From SFTJ01 sp045613305 (lineage in GTDB: Bacteria; Bacteroidota; Bacteroidia; Bacteroidales; Muribaculaceae), in assembly GCA_045613305.1 (NCBI GenBank), contig JAZLAU010000028.1, positions 151,546 through 215,545 of the forward strand: DNA of 64,000 nucleotides. The letters are read 5' to 3'. This document shows positions 27,501 to 36,227 of this stretch, piece by piece (position 1 is the stretch's first letter; the number at the start of each line of letters is the position of its first letter). Position numbers and translations under genes: made by a program. The notes beneath the pieces were generated by a model that worked only from the letters and a program-made list of their open reading frames with translations, did no database searches and was not told the origin of the DNA.

Positions 27501-27668
27501 CGCATTTTGCCTGTGATAATGAGCGATAACTACATTACACTCATGCCAGGCGAATCGCGCACAGTGCAGATGCAATTGCCAAGCGGAATCACAAGCCATA
27601 GTGTGAATGTGATGTTGAAGCAATATGGCAAAAAAGAAGTGTCGGTTACGACTATAAAGTGTTTGTAA
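24594..27668 (+). CDS. GH2 paralogue with inserted F5/8C (CBM32-like) domain
   Basis: 1024 residues, clearly duplicated from the preceding gene: shared stretches include PYVPGRLAGITG, NYMVRLWTGCVTDDEFYDYC-like sequence and WNDASGL. The catalytic pair is Glu473 (WCGANETHP) and Glu549 (MRSEIGMATFPTYES). Between about residues 755 and 880 it gains a discoidin-like domain (DVAASTELGHNKTRHLNDG, WVSVDLGKVEEIGDLVIRW, RYVKLDCQKRATMFGFSVFE) absent from the paralogue. It lacks the T9SS-like tail and ends EVSVTTIKCL. The domain probably gives extra glycan binding, and the changed tail suggests a different location (periplasm). It lies 18 bp after its paralogue. Confidence 0.87.
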   Translation: MKKLFVALLLLAIMPTVANGVERISLNTIDDAAKWEICPQEDLPGVSGKEVSQPKFEMPATKVPGVVPGVVFTAYVNAGKEKDPNYADNIYKVDETFYSRPFWYRCEFATPKSYKKGQRVWLRFDNTNRFADFYFNGQKLSGTETSTKDVSGHMIRTKYDVTHLLSPDGNNAVAVLIYDPDQKKTRNGKGPYGVACSPSYLAGAGWDWMPYVPGRLAGITGYAYLEVAGDVVMNDPWVRSELPTLDRAEIEIRSQLKNVSPKKRKVTLQATIMPGNIKVKKKVEIMPNSTCEALVSSEDFKQLIINNPKLWWPNGYGDPNLYECKLQVKDGRKILDEKTVTFGIKKYEYKMVDNKVGYPVMTFFINGQKLYLKGGNWGMSEYLLRCQGEEYEKKIKLHKDLNYNVIRLWTGCVTDDEFYDYCDRYGIMVWNDFWLYVAYNDVAQPEAFKANALDKVRRLRNHPSIALWCGANETHPKKDLDDYLRAMVAEEDAGDRMYKSCSNQDGLSGSGWWGNQPPRHHFETSGSNLAFNDPPYPYGIDYGYGMRSEIGMATFPTYESVKLFIPEDKLWPLPTDDQLKNDNDNVWNKHFFGREASNANPINYRKSVDGRYGASKSLEEFCEKAQLINIEDMKGMYEAWNDKMWNDASGLIIWMSQSAYPSFVWQTYDYYYDATGAYWGAKKACEHQHIQWNSSNNSVKVINTGVAPMQGVKATATIYDIEGNEMSQYGKTATLDVKANDIAEAMVLNFNPYNLAHGKDVAASTELGHNKTRHLNDGAQGSRWESAHTDSEWVSVDLGKVEEIGDLVIRWEAAYAKEYAIEVSADGKQWSTVYEQKSGEGNTETINLNGVKARYVKLDCQKRATMFGFSVFEIEVYPSWLKQDEKSAMQFIKLELCDAKGNLISENFYWRNSRKELDYTELNQLPEAQVKCRLMSQSTGGTVQLSLTNESNTVAFANRLRLVDSDTQDRILPVIMSDNYITLMPGESRTVQMQLPSGITSHSVNVMLKQYGKKEVSVTTIKCL

Positions 27669-27687
27669 TAAGATGTTTATGATATGA

Positions 27688-27733
27688 GGGTTTGGCAGAG
27701 CGAGAAACCCGGAAATGAGTTGCTGCCAAACCC
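27688..27733 (+). other. Competing RNA hairpins between enzyme and SusD blocks
   Basis: GGGTTTGGCAG (27688-27698) pairs perfectly with CTGCCAAACCC (27723-27733), an 11-bp stem. The same left arm can instead pair GGGTTT with AAACCC at 27705-27710. No T-run follows, so it is not a classic terminator. It could stabilise the 3' end of the enzyme mRNA or form an attenuator-like switch. Confidence 0.45.
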
Positions 27734-27789
27734 GTATAACCAGCGCGAGCGCAAATATTAATAAACATCAAAAAAAGTGAATGTTTGGT

Positions 27790-27816
27790 TAGTGGAAACG
27801 CTTGACATAATCGTTC
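27790..27816 (+). promoter_or_regulatory. PUL element copy 3 (TAGTGGAAACG-N6-ATAATCGTTC)
   Basis: It shares 21 of 27 positions with copy 4 at 40911, including the first 11 and last 10 bases. It ends 102 bp before the first SusD start and defines a separate transcript for the envelope block. Confidence 0.7.
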
Positions 27817-27918
27817 ACGATTTATATATGGGGGTACTATGTGCTCACGTGTATAAAATACCATAAAAGAGAAAGAGAAAACAAAATAATAATAACCATT
27901 AAAAACTAAATCTTATTC

Positions 27919-29742
27919 ATGAAAAGAATTGCTTTTTTTATGATTGTCATGGTTAGCCTATTTGCGGCGTCGTCATGTACGGATGGCGACTTCTTAGGAG
28001 AAACGCAAATTACAGACCTTGATAAAGAGAGGGTGTTTTCAGACAGTACGTATACTGCTGGATTTTTGACACAAATCTATGTTGATTTGGGTTTTGATAC
28101 ACACCCAACACGTTTCGGACAAGGCGGTCTTCAGACAGCATGCGACGAAGCAGAATTTAGAGTATCATCGTCGATATCGACCGATGTAATGTTTGCAACA
28201 GGTACAGTAAACCCAACAACAGTGTCGAATGACGTATGGGCTATTTGTTACCGAAACATTCGCCGATGCAATGTGTTTTTGGCAAATGTTGACAGCAGTC
28301 CGATGTTAGAGTCGGCAAAAACTGTCTATAAGGCAGAAGCTCGTTTCTTGAGAGCATGGTATTACTTTATCTTGCTTCGTCATTATGGCGGTGTCCCAAT
28401 GTTGGGCGATAACATCTACACCGACAAGGACGAAATTCCAATGAAGCGTGCCACTTATGCCGATATGGTAGATTATATCAATAAAGAATGCGAATTGGCA
28501 GCAAAGGACCTTCCAACACGCCGCGGCGGCCGTCAGTTTGGTCGTGCAAGTGCAAGTATTTGCTACGCTTTGCAATCTCGCTTGCATTTGTATGCAGCAA
28601 GTAAGTTGTATAACGGTGTAAGTTCAGAAATCACTTCTGACCCAGAAATGGTGTCGCTTTTGGGATATGCACAAGCCGATGGCGAACGCTGGAAACAAGC
28701 AGCCGATGCAGCCAGCCGAGTAATTTCGTTGGGCATTTATAGCATGTATGCATATCATCAAAACGACCAAGGCACAAGCGAGCCAGGTTGGGGATTTTAT
28801 GCACAGTTCCAATATCACGACTTCTTGCAACTTAACTCATTTGGCGGCAAGGATTTCGCAAATGGTGCTAACAATGGCAACATTTTGACATTTAAGCATG
28901 CGAGTGGTCAAGAAAAGGAACGCATGTTCTACTCACCAACATGTGGCGGTAGTGGCGATGGAGGTTACATCTATCACGACTTGGTAGAATTGTTCCCAAT
29001 GAAGGACGGTCGCCCAGTGGGTGAAAGTAAGTATGAATATGATGCCCTAAATCCAAATGTAAATCGTGACCCACGTTTCCACAATTCGGTAATTTATGAC
29101 GGCTCGAAGTGTTTGAACGCAGGTAACGATGGTTATATAGTTCAAACCGCTAAGGGTTATGGCGCAACCATCGACGCTATTCACGAAGGAACCCCAACAG
29201 GTTACTACATCAGAAAGATGACACACCGTGCCTTGGCAGGTAACTGGTTTGTGGGCACAAGCCAAAACTATCTGTTGATTAGATATGCAGAAATCTTGCT
29301 AAACTATGCAGAAGCGGTGAATGAATATTATGGCCCAGACCACACCGACGAATTGGGCGTGGTAGGAACAATGTCGCCATATGAAGCGTTGAAGCAAATC
29401 CGCGAAGCAGCAGGTATTGAAGCAGGCGAAGATGGCATGTATGGATTGAAGGCAGGCATGTCGCAAGAAGAGATGCGTGAAGCAATCCGCTTGGAACGCC
29501 GCATTGAGTTGGCATTTGAAGGCCACCGCTTCTTTGATGTGCGTCGTTGGATGATAGCATCGGAAACCGACAATGCGCAAATGCATGGTTTTGAAATCAC
29601 TAAGAAGGCAAGTGGCGCACGTTCGGGCCGCGTGGTGAATGTTCGTAAGCACATTTTCCGCCCAGCAATGTACTATTGGCCATTGCCATATAATGAAACT
29701 ATTAAGTCGGAAGACTTAGTTCAAAATCCAAACTACGATTAA
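27919..29742 (+). CDS. SusD/RagB-family glycan-binding surface lipoprotein (first)
   Basis: 607 residues. Lipobox AASSC (Cys20) is followed by TDGD, acidic residues consistent with a Bacteroidetes surface-export signal. SusD features are the TPR-forming RNIRRCNVFLANVD, EARFLRAWYYFILLRHYGGVPM and the C-terminal IRLERRIELAFEGHRFFDVRRW followed by YYWPLPYNET. SusD proteins cap a SusC channel and capture glycan at the surface. It is the first gene of the envelope block, but the next SusC lies two genes later, so it precedes its likely SusC partner instead of following it. It is related to the second SusD at 34458. Confidence 0.93.
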   Translation: MKRIAFFMIVMVSLFAASSCTDGDFLGETQITDLDKERVFSDSTYTAGFLTQIYVDLGFDTHPTRFGQGGLQTACDEAEFRVSSSISTDVMFATGTVNPTTVSNDVWAICYRNIRRCNVFLANVDSSPMLESAKTVYKAEARFLRAWYYFILLRHYGGVPMLGDNIYTDKDEIPMKRATYADMVDYINKECELAAKDLPTRRGGRQFGRASASICYALQSRLHLYAASKLYNGVSSEITSDPEMVSLLGYAQADGERWKQAADAASRVISLGIYSMYAYHQNDQGTSEPGWGFYAQFQYHDFLQLNSFGGKDFANGANNGNILTFKHASGQEKERMFYSPTCGGSGDGGYIYHDLVELFPMKDGRPVGESKYEYDALNPNVNRDPRFHNSVIYDGSKCLNAGNDGYIVQTAKGYGATIDAIHEGTPTGYYIRKMTHRALAGNWFVGTSQNYLLIRYAEILLNYAEAVNEYYGPDHTDELGVVGTMSPYEALKQIREAAGIEAGEDGMYGLKAGMSQEEMREAIRLERRIELAFEGHRFFDVRRWMIASETDNAQMHGFEITKKASGARSGRVVNVRKHIFRPAMYYWPLPYNETIKSEDLVQNPNYD

Positions 29743-29765
29743 TAACACTCAAACTACCTAAAGTT

Positions 29766-30221
29766 ATGAAAGCAACAATAAAATATTTGTTACTATTGGT
29801 GGTTATGTTTGGCTCAGTGGCCTTAGTTGGCTGTGATTCTTATAGCGACAACCAAGAATTGCGCACCGATGAGACTCCAAAAGATTTGAGTGGGGTATGG
29901 CAGTTGAGTTCAGTAACACGCAACGGTATTGATATTAGTGATGCAATGGATTTCTCAAGTTTCCGTTTGCACCTAAATACAGACAAATCATATGAGTTAG
30001 AAAATTATTTGCCATTTGTGGTAAAGAAAAACGGCACATGGCAGGTAGACGACCCACAATATCCATTTCACTTGATATTTCAAGAAACAGGCGCGTCAAG
30101 CCCAGTGAAAACTGAGATATCGTATCCGGTTGTTGATGGAAAGCGTCAGGTGTCGTTGACGCTAAGTCCTGGTCATTCGAGCAACAAATACAAGTATGTG
30201 TTTGTGAAAGTAACACAATAA
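29766..30221 (+). CDS. Lipocalin-like (DUF5004-type) lipoprotein
   Basis: 151 residues. Lipobox ALVGC (Cys21) precedes DSYSDNQELRTDE, then DLSGVWQLSSVTRNGIDIS and a run of beta strands (FRLHLNTDKSYELENY, KNGTWQVDDPQYPFHLIF) typical of small lipocalin-like domains in PULs. The likely place is the outer membrane beside the SusC/SusD complex, perhaps as a surface glycan-binding accessory. Spacing of 23 and 18 bp to its neighbours shows one transcript. The domain name is from memory of the pattern. Confidence 0.65.
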   Translation: MKATIKYLLLLVVMFGSVALVGCDSYSDNQELRTDETPKDLSGVWQLSSVTRNGIDISDAMDFSSFRLHLNTDKSYELENYLPFVVKKNGTWQVDDPQYPFHLIFQETGASSPVKTEISYPVVDGKRQVSLTLSPGHSSNKYKYVFVKVTQ

Positions 30222-30239
30222 CACTTTAAATCGACTATT

Positions 30240-31292
30240 ATGAAAAGAATATATAAAATATTAATAGCATTAGTGTTGGTGTTTTCGGCAGTGTTTGTGA
30301 GCTGTATCTATTTGGATAGTGTAGATGTGAAGCAAGCGCAGCCCGATGGCACAATGCAAGCAAAGTTAAATGCAGGCGAAATAGCCACATTTGTATGTAA
30401 CGGCCACATAGAAGTGGCAGGCGACCAATCGCAATATGACGACCGCTTGATTTTTGCAATTTTGGTTCCAAAGTCATGGAAACTTTTGGAAAACAATCCA
30501 GAGGTGACTTATCGCACCACAGTTCTTGAAGCATGGGAAACAGTGTCGACAATGACACCAATTCCTGACACTACACATCCAAAGAACATGCAGGGCTATA
30601 CATGGCCAGAAGCATTGATGGAACGTTTCGGTGTGGGTACAAACGTGCTTAACGACATGGAATGGGTGGCATTTAAGTCGACTAAGGGTTATCACCTTAA
30701 CAACGGCGACAAGCCATATTTTGAAATCACAGTGAAGTGTAATGTAGGTATGCAAAACCTTCGCGCTCGTTTAGGTTTCTTCATTAACCGCGACGATGAT
30801 GGTTTGTCGACCGACGACCGATACTATAAGGCAACGTTCAGCGAACCATTCACTGTGGAAAATGGCACAGGTACATATATTGACTTCTGCAGTTATCACT
30901 ATAATGCAGTTGAGCCATTGGTATCGAATCAAGATGATTTCATCACATTCAACTTTGTTGGCAGCGCATATCCAAATGATTTGTCGGCAACAGGCGAAGT
31001 TTATTTCAACGCAGTTGCATTCACCGACCAAGGTAACACCTACAGCGTGATGCAACAAGACGCAAAGACCTTGATGATGCGCGAAAACTCATATAGTTCA
31101 ACCTTTAAGAAGACTATATGGCCAGCCGGATTCTTTGGCATCAACGAAGGCGAAGTGATAACACGAATCGAATATCAGTTTGTGAATGCCGACGGCACAA
31201 TCGTTATCAACAAGACAGCTGACGATATAGCCGGAAATGAGCCTGTGATAGTAGAAAACATGATGTTTGCGTTCGAAACTTCGAATGAATAA
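30240..31292 (+). CDS. DUF4961-type outer-membrane lipoprotein of the PUL
   Basis: 350 residues. Lipobox AVFVSC (Cys22), then beta-rich segments: FVCNGHIEVAGDQSQYDDRL, FAILVPKSWKLLENNP, PYFEITVKCNVG, RLGFFINRDDDG and TYIDFCSYHYN. These suggest immunoglobulin-like sandwiches as in surface glycan-binding proteins (SGBPs) encoded near susC/susD. The DUF4961 name rests on my recollection of the pattern. Its position between a SusD and a SusC in the transcript fits an SGBP role; no catalytic motif is visible. Confidence 0.6.
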   Translation: MKRIYKILIALVLVFSAVFVSCIYLDSVDVKQAQPDGTMQAKLNAGEIATFVCNGHIEVAGDQSQYDDRLIFAILVPKSWKLLENNPEVTYRTTVLEAWETVSTMTPIPDTTHPKNMQGYTWPEALMERFGVGTNVLNDMEWVAFKSTKGYHLNNGDKPYFEITVKCNVGMQNLRARLGFFINRDDDGLSTDDRYYKATFSEPFTVENGTGTYIDFCSYHYNAVEPLVSNQDDFITFNFVGSAYPNDLSATGEVYFNAVAFTDQGNTYSVMQQDAKTLMMRENSYSSTFKKTIWPAGFFGINEGEVITRIEYQFVNADGTIVINKTADDIAGNEPVIVENMMFAFETSNE

Positions 31293-31326
31293 TCGGGAAA
31301 TCTAATAATGAAAAAATTGAGATTCT

Positions 31327-34300
31327 ATGAACGATATCAATAAAACAACAATAAAGTGGCATTGCAGACGAATGCTTCATGTGGTTGCGGCTGTAGCAAT
31401 TGCATTAGTGGGCTTTGATGCCTATGCCAAGACGGTGATTGCTAATGTGGTAGACCAATACGGAAATCCGCTGTCGAATGTTGAGGTAAAGCAGCGTGGC
31501 ACAGGATATAGCACAGTTACCGACCAATACGGAAATTTTGAGGTTGACCTTGAACGAGGCGGAGTGGTTACACTAAGCCATAGCAACTTCATGGCCAAGG
31601 AAATCAATATTAAGAGCATTAAGAACACCGACAAAGTCTTCACAATAAAACTTGAAGACAAAGAGGTGACAGGTGCATCGAAAGACATCGTTAGCGCATA
31701 TGATGCGATAGGCGCTGACTCTAATTTGGGTTCAGTTGCAAGTGTAAACAACAAGCAATTGAATAAGCAAATGAACAGCACAATCATCCCATCGCTTATG
31801 GGTAGATTGCCTGGTTTGAACATCATTCAATATCGTGGCTCACGCCTACGTCAGTCGCAAGCCAATAGCTCAAGCGCCCTAATAGGTTCGATACCGGTGT
31901 TGGGTACAGGAGCATATAGCGACAACACTGAATTCTCTATTTCGTCGAGAGGGACAGGATTTGTGACATTTGTGGATGGCGTTCAACGCGATTTGTATGC
32001 TATCGACCCAGAAATCATTGAATCTGTATCGATTCAAAAAGATGCGTTGTCTACAATGTTTATGGGTATGAAGAGCTCTCGTGGTGCTCTTATCATCACA
32101 ACAAAGAACCCAAAATCAAAGAACTTCCAAGTTTCGTTCACAGCAAAGATGGGTATCAACTCTACGTTGAAAAATCCAAAGCCTCTAAACACCTATCAAT
32201 ATGCATATTTGCTAAACGAAGCATTGACTAACGACGGCAAGTCGCCAATGTACAGTTACGAAGATTTTGAAAAGTTCCGTAACGGCTCGGCAATGTATAC
32301 ACACCCATCAGTAAATTGGTATGACCAAGTGCTTGGCTCAAGTGCCATTTCACAATCATACAATGTGAATGTGTCGGGTGGTAATAATTTTGCACAATAT
32401 TTTGTTAGTGCCGGAATATATGGCGATAATGGCTTGTTCAGAGACAATAATGAAAAGTATAAGACCAAACTTACTCTAAACCGTTACTCAATAAGCTCAA
32501 AGGTTAACATCAACGTAACCCGCGACTTCACTGCAGGCATTTCGGTTTTGGCACGTCTTGAAGAAGGTAACCAACCTGGTGGCTCAGGCACAGGCTATAG
32601 CGACTTGTTGCTAAATGTGTATCGTACACCAAACAATGCCTATCCGATTAAGAACCCTAACGGCACATGGGGTGGTAATGTTTCATATAACAACAACCTT
32701 TATTCGCAAGCATTTAACTCAGGTTACATTATAGACGACACTCGCGACATCTTGGGTACAGTGGATTTGAAGTATGACTTCAACCGCATAGTTAAGGGTC
32801 TATCGGTTCGTGCATTGGCTAACTTTGCAATCCAAAACAAGTCAATCACAAATCGTACGATGCGTTCGCCTGTATATCAATATGCAGAAACTGACGGTAA
32901 GCCTGGTTACTCAATGTTTGGTAGTGTAGCAGCGCAATCAAACAACTACACAGCAGTGTCATCATATCAACAAATGTATGGCAAGTTGTCGGTAGACTAT
33001 GAACGTCGTTTTGGCTTGCACGGAATTAAGGCATCGTTGAGTGGCGACACACGTCAAGAACTTATCAACTACGACTTGCCACGAATCCCATCAAACGTAT
33101 TCCAAAATCTATCGTACGACTACGATAAGAAATATTTCGTACAATTGGCAGTGGCAGAAAGTTACTACAACCGCTATGGCCATGACAAGCGTTGGGGAAC
33201 ATTCTACGCAGCCGGATTGGGTTGGGATATTTCACGCGAATCGTTTATGGACGCTACCAACGACTGGTTAGACCAATTGAAGTTGCGTGCAGTGTATGGT
33301 AAGACAGGTAACGGTATCGACAACACAGGTTACTACACTTATTATCAAACCTACGAAAACAATGCGGCAAGCTGGTACATGATGGGTACATCGCAAGGCC
33401 AATTCCGCACCACATATGAAACTACACCTTTGGCTAACGAATACCTAACATGGGAAAAGGCACACAAGGTGAATGTGGGTTTGGATGCACAACTTTTGAA
33501 CGGACGCTTGGCAGTTTCGGCCGACTACTACAACGACAACTATTTCGATTTGTTGCAAGTTAGAGGAAAGTCGATTGAAATTATCGGTCAAAGTTATCCA
33601 GCAGAAAACATCGGTAAGATGCGTCGCACAGGTTTGGAATTGCAAGCAACATGGCAAGACCACGTGGCTGATTTCAACTACTTCGTGACAGCAAATTATA
33701 GCCTTGAAGACAGCAAGGTGCTTTTCATCGATGAGCAAAATCAACCATACGACTATTTGCGCCGTACCGGAAGATCGGGCAATGCAGTGTTTGGTTTGAC
33801 AGTTGACGGTTTCTTTAAAAGCGAAGAAGAAATTAAGAATAGCCCAATAATGAAGGGTTACACCAATATTCGTCCTGGCGACCTTAAGTATCGCGATTTG
33901 AACAAAGACGGCGTTATTGATGATTTCGACCAAAGCGTGATTGGCGGCGATAAGCCAACATCGTATTTCGGCTTGGAATATGGCTTGAGCTGGAAGGGCT
34001 TGGAATTCTCAATGCTATGGCAAGGCGTGTATAACCGCGACCTAATGCTAAACGACTGGAACTTGCTTGAAGGTTTCCAACAATATGGCCAACACTATTG
34101 TCAATCATACGAATTGATAATGAACCGCTGGACACCAGAAACAGCCGACTCAGCACTATTGCCACGTTTGTCGGCCGGAGGAAACAACTACAACCACCAC
34201 GCATCGTCGTTCTGGTTGAAAGATGGCGATTTCATTCGTTTGCGTAATGTGGAAATTGCTTACACATTGCCAGAATCGTTCTGCCGTAACTATCTTGGCG

Positions 34301-34437
34301 GTTTGCGTCCAAAGGTGTTTGTTAGCGGACAAAATCTGTTGACATTTGCCGGATGCGACTGGGTAGATCCAGAAGTAAGTTTCACAAGTTATCCATTGCA
34401 ACGCACTTGGAGCATGGGGGTTAATCTTAAGTTCTAA
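31327..34437 (+). CDS. SusC/RagA-family TonB-dependent transporter (first, atypical)
   Basis: 1036 residues. A signal segment (about 16-35) precedes a carboxypeptidase-like domain (VVDQYGNPLSNVEVKQRG, VTDQYGNFEVDLERGG), the plug (IIPSLMGRLPGLNIIQYRG, FVDGVQRDLYAIDPEIIESV) and a beta-barrel ending YPLQRTWSMGVNLKF, all SusC-like. Odd: where SusC proteins carry a VVVGYG-type TonB box it has KDIVSAYDAIGAD (residues 119 on). Either the TonB box has diverged or energy coupling differs. The SusC-terminal SYxLPxxxxxxxxxLRVFVSGQNL pattern is present. It lies 34 bp after the DUF4961-like gene and 20 bp before the second SusD. Confidence 0.9.
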   Translation: MNDINKTTIKWHCRRMLHVVAAVAIALVGFDAYAKTVIANVVDQYGNPLSNVEVKQRGTGYSTVTDQYGNFEVDLERGGVVTLSHSNFMAKEINIKSIKNTDKVFTIKLEDKEVTGASKDIVSAYDAIGADSNLGSVASVNNKQLNKQMNSTIIPSLMGRLPGLNIIQYRGSRLRQSQANSSSALIGSIPVLGTGAYSDNTEFSISSRGTGFVTFVDGVQRDLYAIDPEIIESVSIQKDALSTMFMGMKSSRGALIITTKNPKSKNFQVSFTAKMGINSTLKNPKPLNTYQYAYLLNEALTNDGKSPMYSYEDFEKFRNGSAMYTHPSVNWYDQVLGSSAISQSYNVNVSGGNNFAQYFVSAGIYGDNGLFRDNNEKYKTKLTLNRYSISSKVNINVTRDFTAGISVLARLEEGNQPGGSGTGYSDLLLNVYRTPNNAYPIKNPNGTWGGNVSYNNNLYSQAFNSGYIIDDTRDILGTVDLKYDFNRIVKGLSVRALANFAIQNKSITNRTMRSPVYQYAETDGKPGYSMFGSVAAQSNNYTAVSSYQQMYGKLSVDYERRFGLHGIKASLSGDTRQELINYDLPRIPSNVFQNLSYDYDKKYFVQLAVAESYYNRYGHDKRWGTFYAAGLGWDISRESFMDATNDWLDQLKLRAVYGKTGNGIDNTGYYTYYQTYENNAASWYMMGTSQGQFRTTYETTPLANEYLTWEKAHKVNVGLDAQLLNGRLAVSADYYNDNYFDLLQVRGKSIEIIGQSYPAENIGKMRRTGLELQATWQDHVADFNYFVTANYSLEDSKVLFIDEQNQPYDYLRRTGRSGNAVFGLTVDGFFKSEEEIKNSPIMKGYTNIRPGDLKYRDLNKDGVIDDFDQSVIGGDKPTSYFGLEYGLSWKGLEFSMLWQGVYNRDLMLNDWNLLEGFQQYGQHYCQSYELIMNRWTPETADSALLPRLSAGGNNYNHHASSFWLKDGDFIRLRNVEIAYTLPESFCRNYLGGLRPKVFVSGQNLLTFAGCDWVDPEVSFTSYPLQRTWSMGVNLKF

Positions 34438-34457
34438 TTTCAGGAGGAATAAACATT

Positions 34458-36221
34458 ATGAAACTAAATAAAGGAATATCTATATTAGGCGCGGGTCTGT
34501 TGATGCTATCGATGGCTGCCTGCAACGACAATTACGAAAAGGAACCAGTAGAAAAGTTTACGCTCGACTACGTGTTCTCAACTACAGACTCTGTAGGTAA
34601 TCAGGCTCGCTACTTTTTGAACACGATGTATCAGCAGTTGCAAAACGGCCACAACCGTTTGGGCTCTGATTATCTGGATGCAGCGAGCGACGACGCAATT
34701 TCAATTCAATACGACAAGTCGGATGTGTATAAGTTGGCGATGGGCCAATACACAGCAACAAGTTTGATTGGCGGAGAAATGCGTTGGGGCGATTACTATA
34801 AGGTGATACGCCAAGCCAATATTCTTATTGAGAATATCGACCGCGTGCCATTTAACTTGAAGTATACAAATTCGAAGGGCGAAGAATTGCCGCTAAATGC
34901 AGCAATGAAGGCCGAAGCTCGCTTCTTGAGAGCATTTAACTACTTTGAATTGGTTAAGCGCTATGGTGGTGTGCCAATGGTGGGTGATGAAGTTTTTGAC
35001 CTTAACGACGATGTGGAACTTCCACGCAGCACGTTTGCTCAATGTATTGACTACATCGTGAAAGAACTTGATGCCATTAAGGACGACATGCGTGCATTGC
35101 CAACAAATGACGCAAACACCTATGGCCACACTCCAACCATCGAAACTTGCTTGGCATTAAAGTCGCGTGTGCTACTATATGCAGCCAGCCAACTTTATAA
35201 CGAGAATCCTATAGAACCAGGAAATGCCTTGATAGCATATCCACAAGCCGACAAGGAACGCTGGAATCTTGCTGCTGAAGCGGCTAAGGAACTTATTGAC
35301 ACCTATGGCCACCGCGGTTCGAAGGTTATTGGTTTGACAAGTAATTTCAGAAATGTGTTCTATGATTTCTATAATGTGAGTGCAAATCCTGAAATCATAT
35401 GGTTTGTGCAAGGCTCACGCAACACATCGATTGAAAACGCAAATGGTCCGTTGGGCTTCACCGGTAATGGCATGGGTAATGGCCGTACGTTGCCAACTCA
35501 AAACTTGGTGGAAGCGTTCCCAATGAAGGACGGTAAGGCTATAGGCGAAAGCACAAAATATGCTTATAACGTGGCAACACAATACGACAACCGCGACCCA
35601 CGCTTGGATTACACAATTATCCACAACGGCTCGCGCTGGTTGACACAAGAAATCGCAACATATCAAGGCGGTGCACACAACCCTACATCGTCGGCATTGT
35701 ATACTCGCACAAGCTACTACATGAAGAAATTTATGGGCGCTTGTGAAACCACAAGCGATTATCAAAGCACATTGCACCTATGGGTAGTGATGCGTTATGC
35801 AGAAGTGTTGCTTAACTATGCTGAAGCATTGAATGAATATCTAGATGCTCCAAACGAAGAAGTGTATGAATGCATAACAATGCTAAGAAAGCGTGCCGGA
35901 ATCGAAGCAGGCGACGATAACCTATATGGCTTGAAGGCCGATATGACTCGCGAAGAAATGCGAACAGTGATACGCAACGAGCGTCGCATAGAGTTGGCAT
36001 TCGAAGAGCATCGTTATTGGGATATTCGTCGTTGGAGATTGGCCGAAGAAGTGTTTAGCCAACCTCTAAGAGGATGTCTTGTGATAAGTAGCATGGGTAA
36101 TGTCAGCATATCAGAAATTGATGTGCTTGATGTGGATTTCGAACCTCATCGTTACTACTACCCAATACCTTATTCTGAGGTTATAAAGAATTCTAATATG
36201 GAACAAAACCCTAAATGGTAA
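34458..36221 (+). CDS. SusD/RagB-family glycan-binding surface lipoprotein (second)
   Basis: 587 residues. Lipobox SMAAC (Cys22), then NDNYEKE with acidic residues, consistent with surface display. RQANILIENIDRVP, EARFLRAFNYFELVKRYGGVPMVG and IRNERRIELAFEEHRYWDIRRW are characteristic SusD segments, and the protein ends YYPIPYSEVIKNSNMEQNP. A GGAGG element lies about 10 bp before the ATG. It lies between two SusC genes and could pair with either; the 6-bp gap to the following SusC suggests tight co-expression. Its kinship to the first SusD suggests the whole pair was duplicated. Confidence 0.93.
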   Translation: MKLNKGISILGAGLLMLSMAACNDNYEKEPVEKFTLDYVFSTTDSVGNQARYFLNTMYQQLQNGHNRLGSDYLDAASDDAISIQYDKSDVYKLAMGQYTATSLIGGEMRWGDYYKVIRQANILIENIDRVPFNLKYTNSKGEELPLNAAMKAEARFLRAFNYFELVKRYGGVPMVGDEVFDLNDDVELPRSTFAQCIDYIVKELDAIKDDMRALPTNDANTYGHTPTIETCLALKSRVLLYAASQLYNENPIEPGNALIAYPQADKERWNLAAEAAKELIDTYGHRGSKVIGLTSNFRNVFYDFYNVSANPEIIWFVQGSRNTSIENANGPLGFTGNGMGNGRTLPTQNLVEAFPMKDGKAIGESTKYAYNVATQYDNRDPRLDYTIIHNGSRWLTQEIATYQGGAHNPTSSALYTRTSYYMKKFMGACETTSDYQSTLHLWVVMRYAEVLLNYAEALNEYLDAPNEEVYECITMLRKRAGIEAGDDNLYGLKADMTREEMRTVIRNERRIELAFEEHRYWDIRRWRLAEEVFSQPLRGCLVISSMGNVSISEIDVLDVDFEPHRYYYPIPYSEVIKNSNMEQNPKW

Positions 36222-36227
36222 TACATT

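Noticed and set aside
27790..27816. Reading the PUL element as a standard TAnnTTTG promoter or classic AAC-type ECF promoter
   Set aside because: No TAnnTTTG is present, and the distance from AAAC to CGTT is 12, too short for the classic ECF form. Only the GTGG-to-CGT spacing of 16 fits, so the promoter reading stays a hypothesis.
31308..31343. 11-codon leader peptide overlapping the first SusC start
   Set aside because: It overlaps the SusC start out of frame, but nothing beyond chance supports translation.
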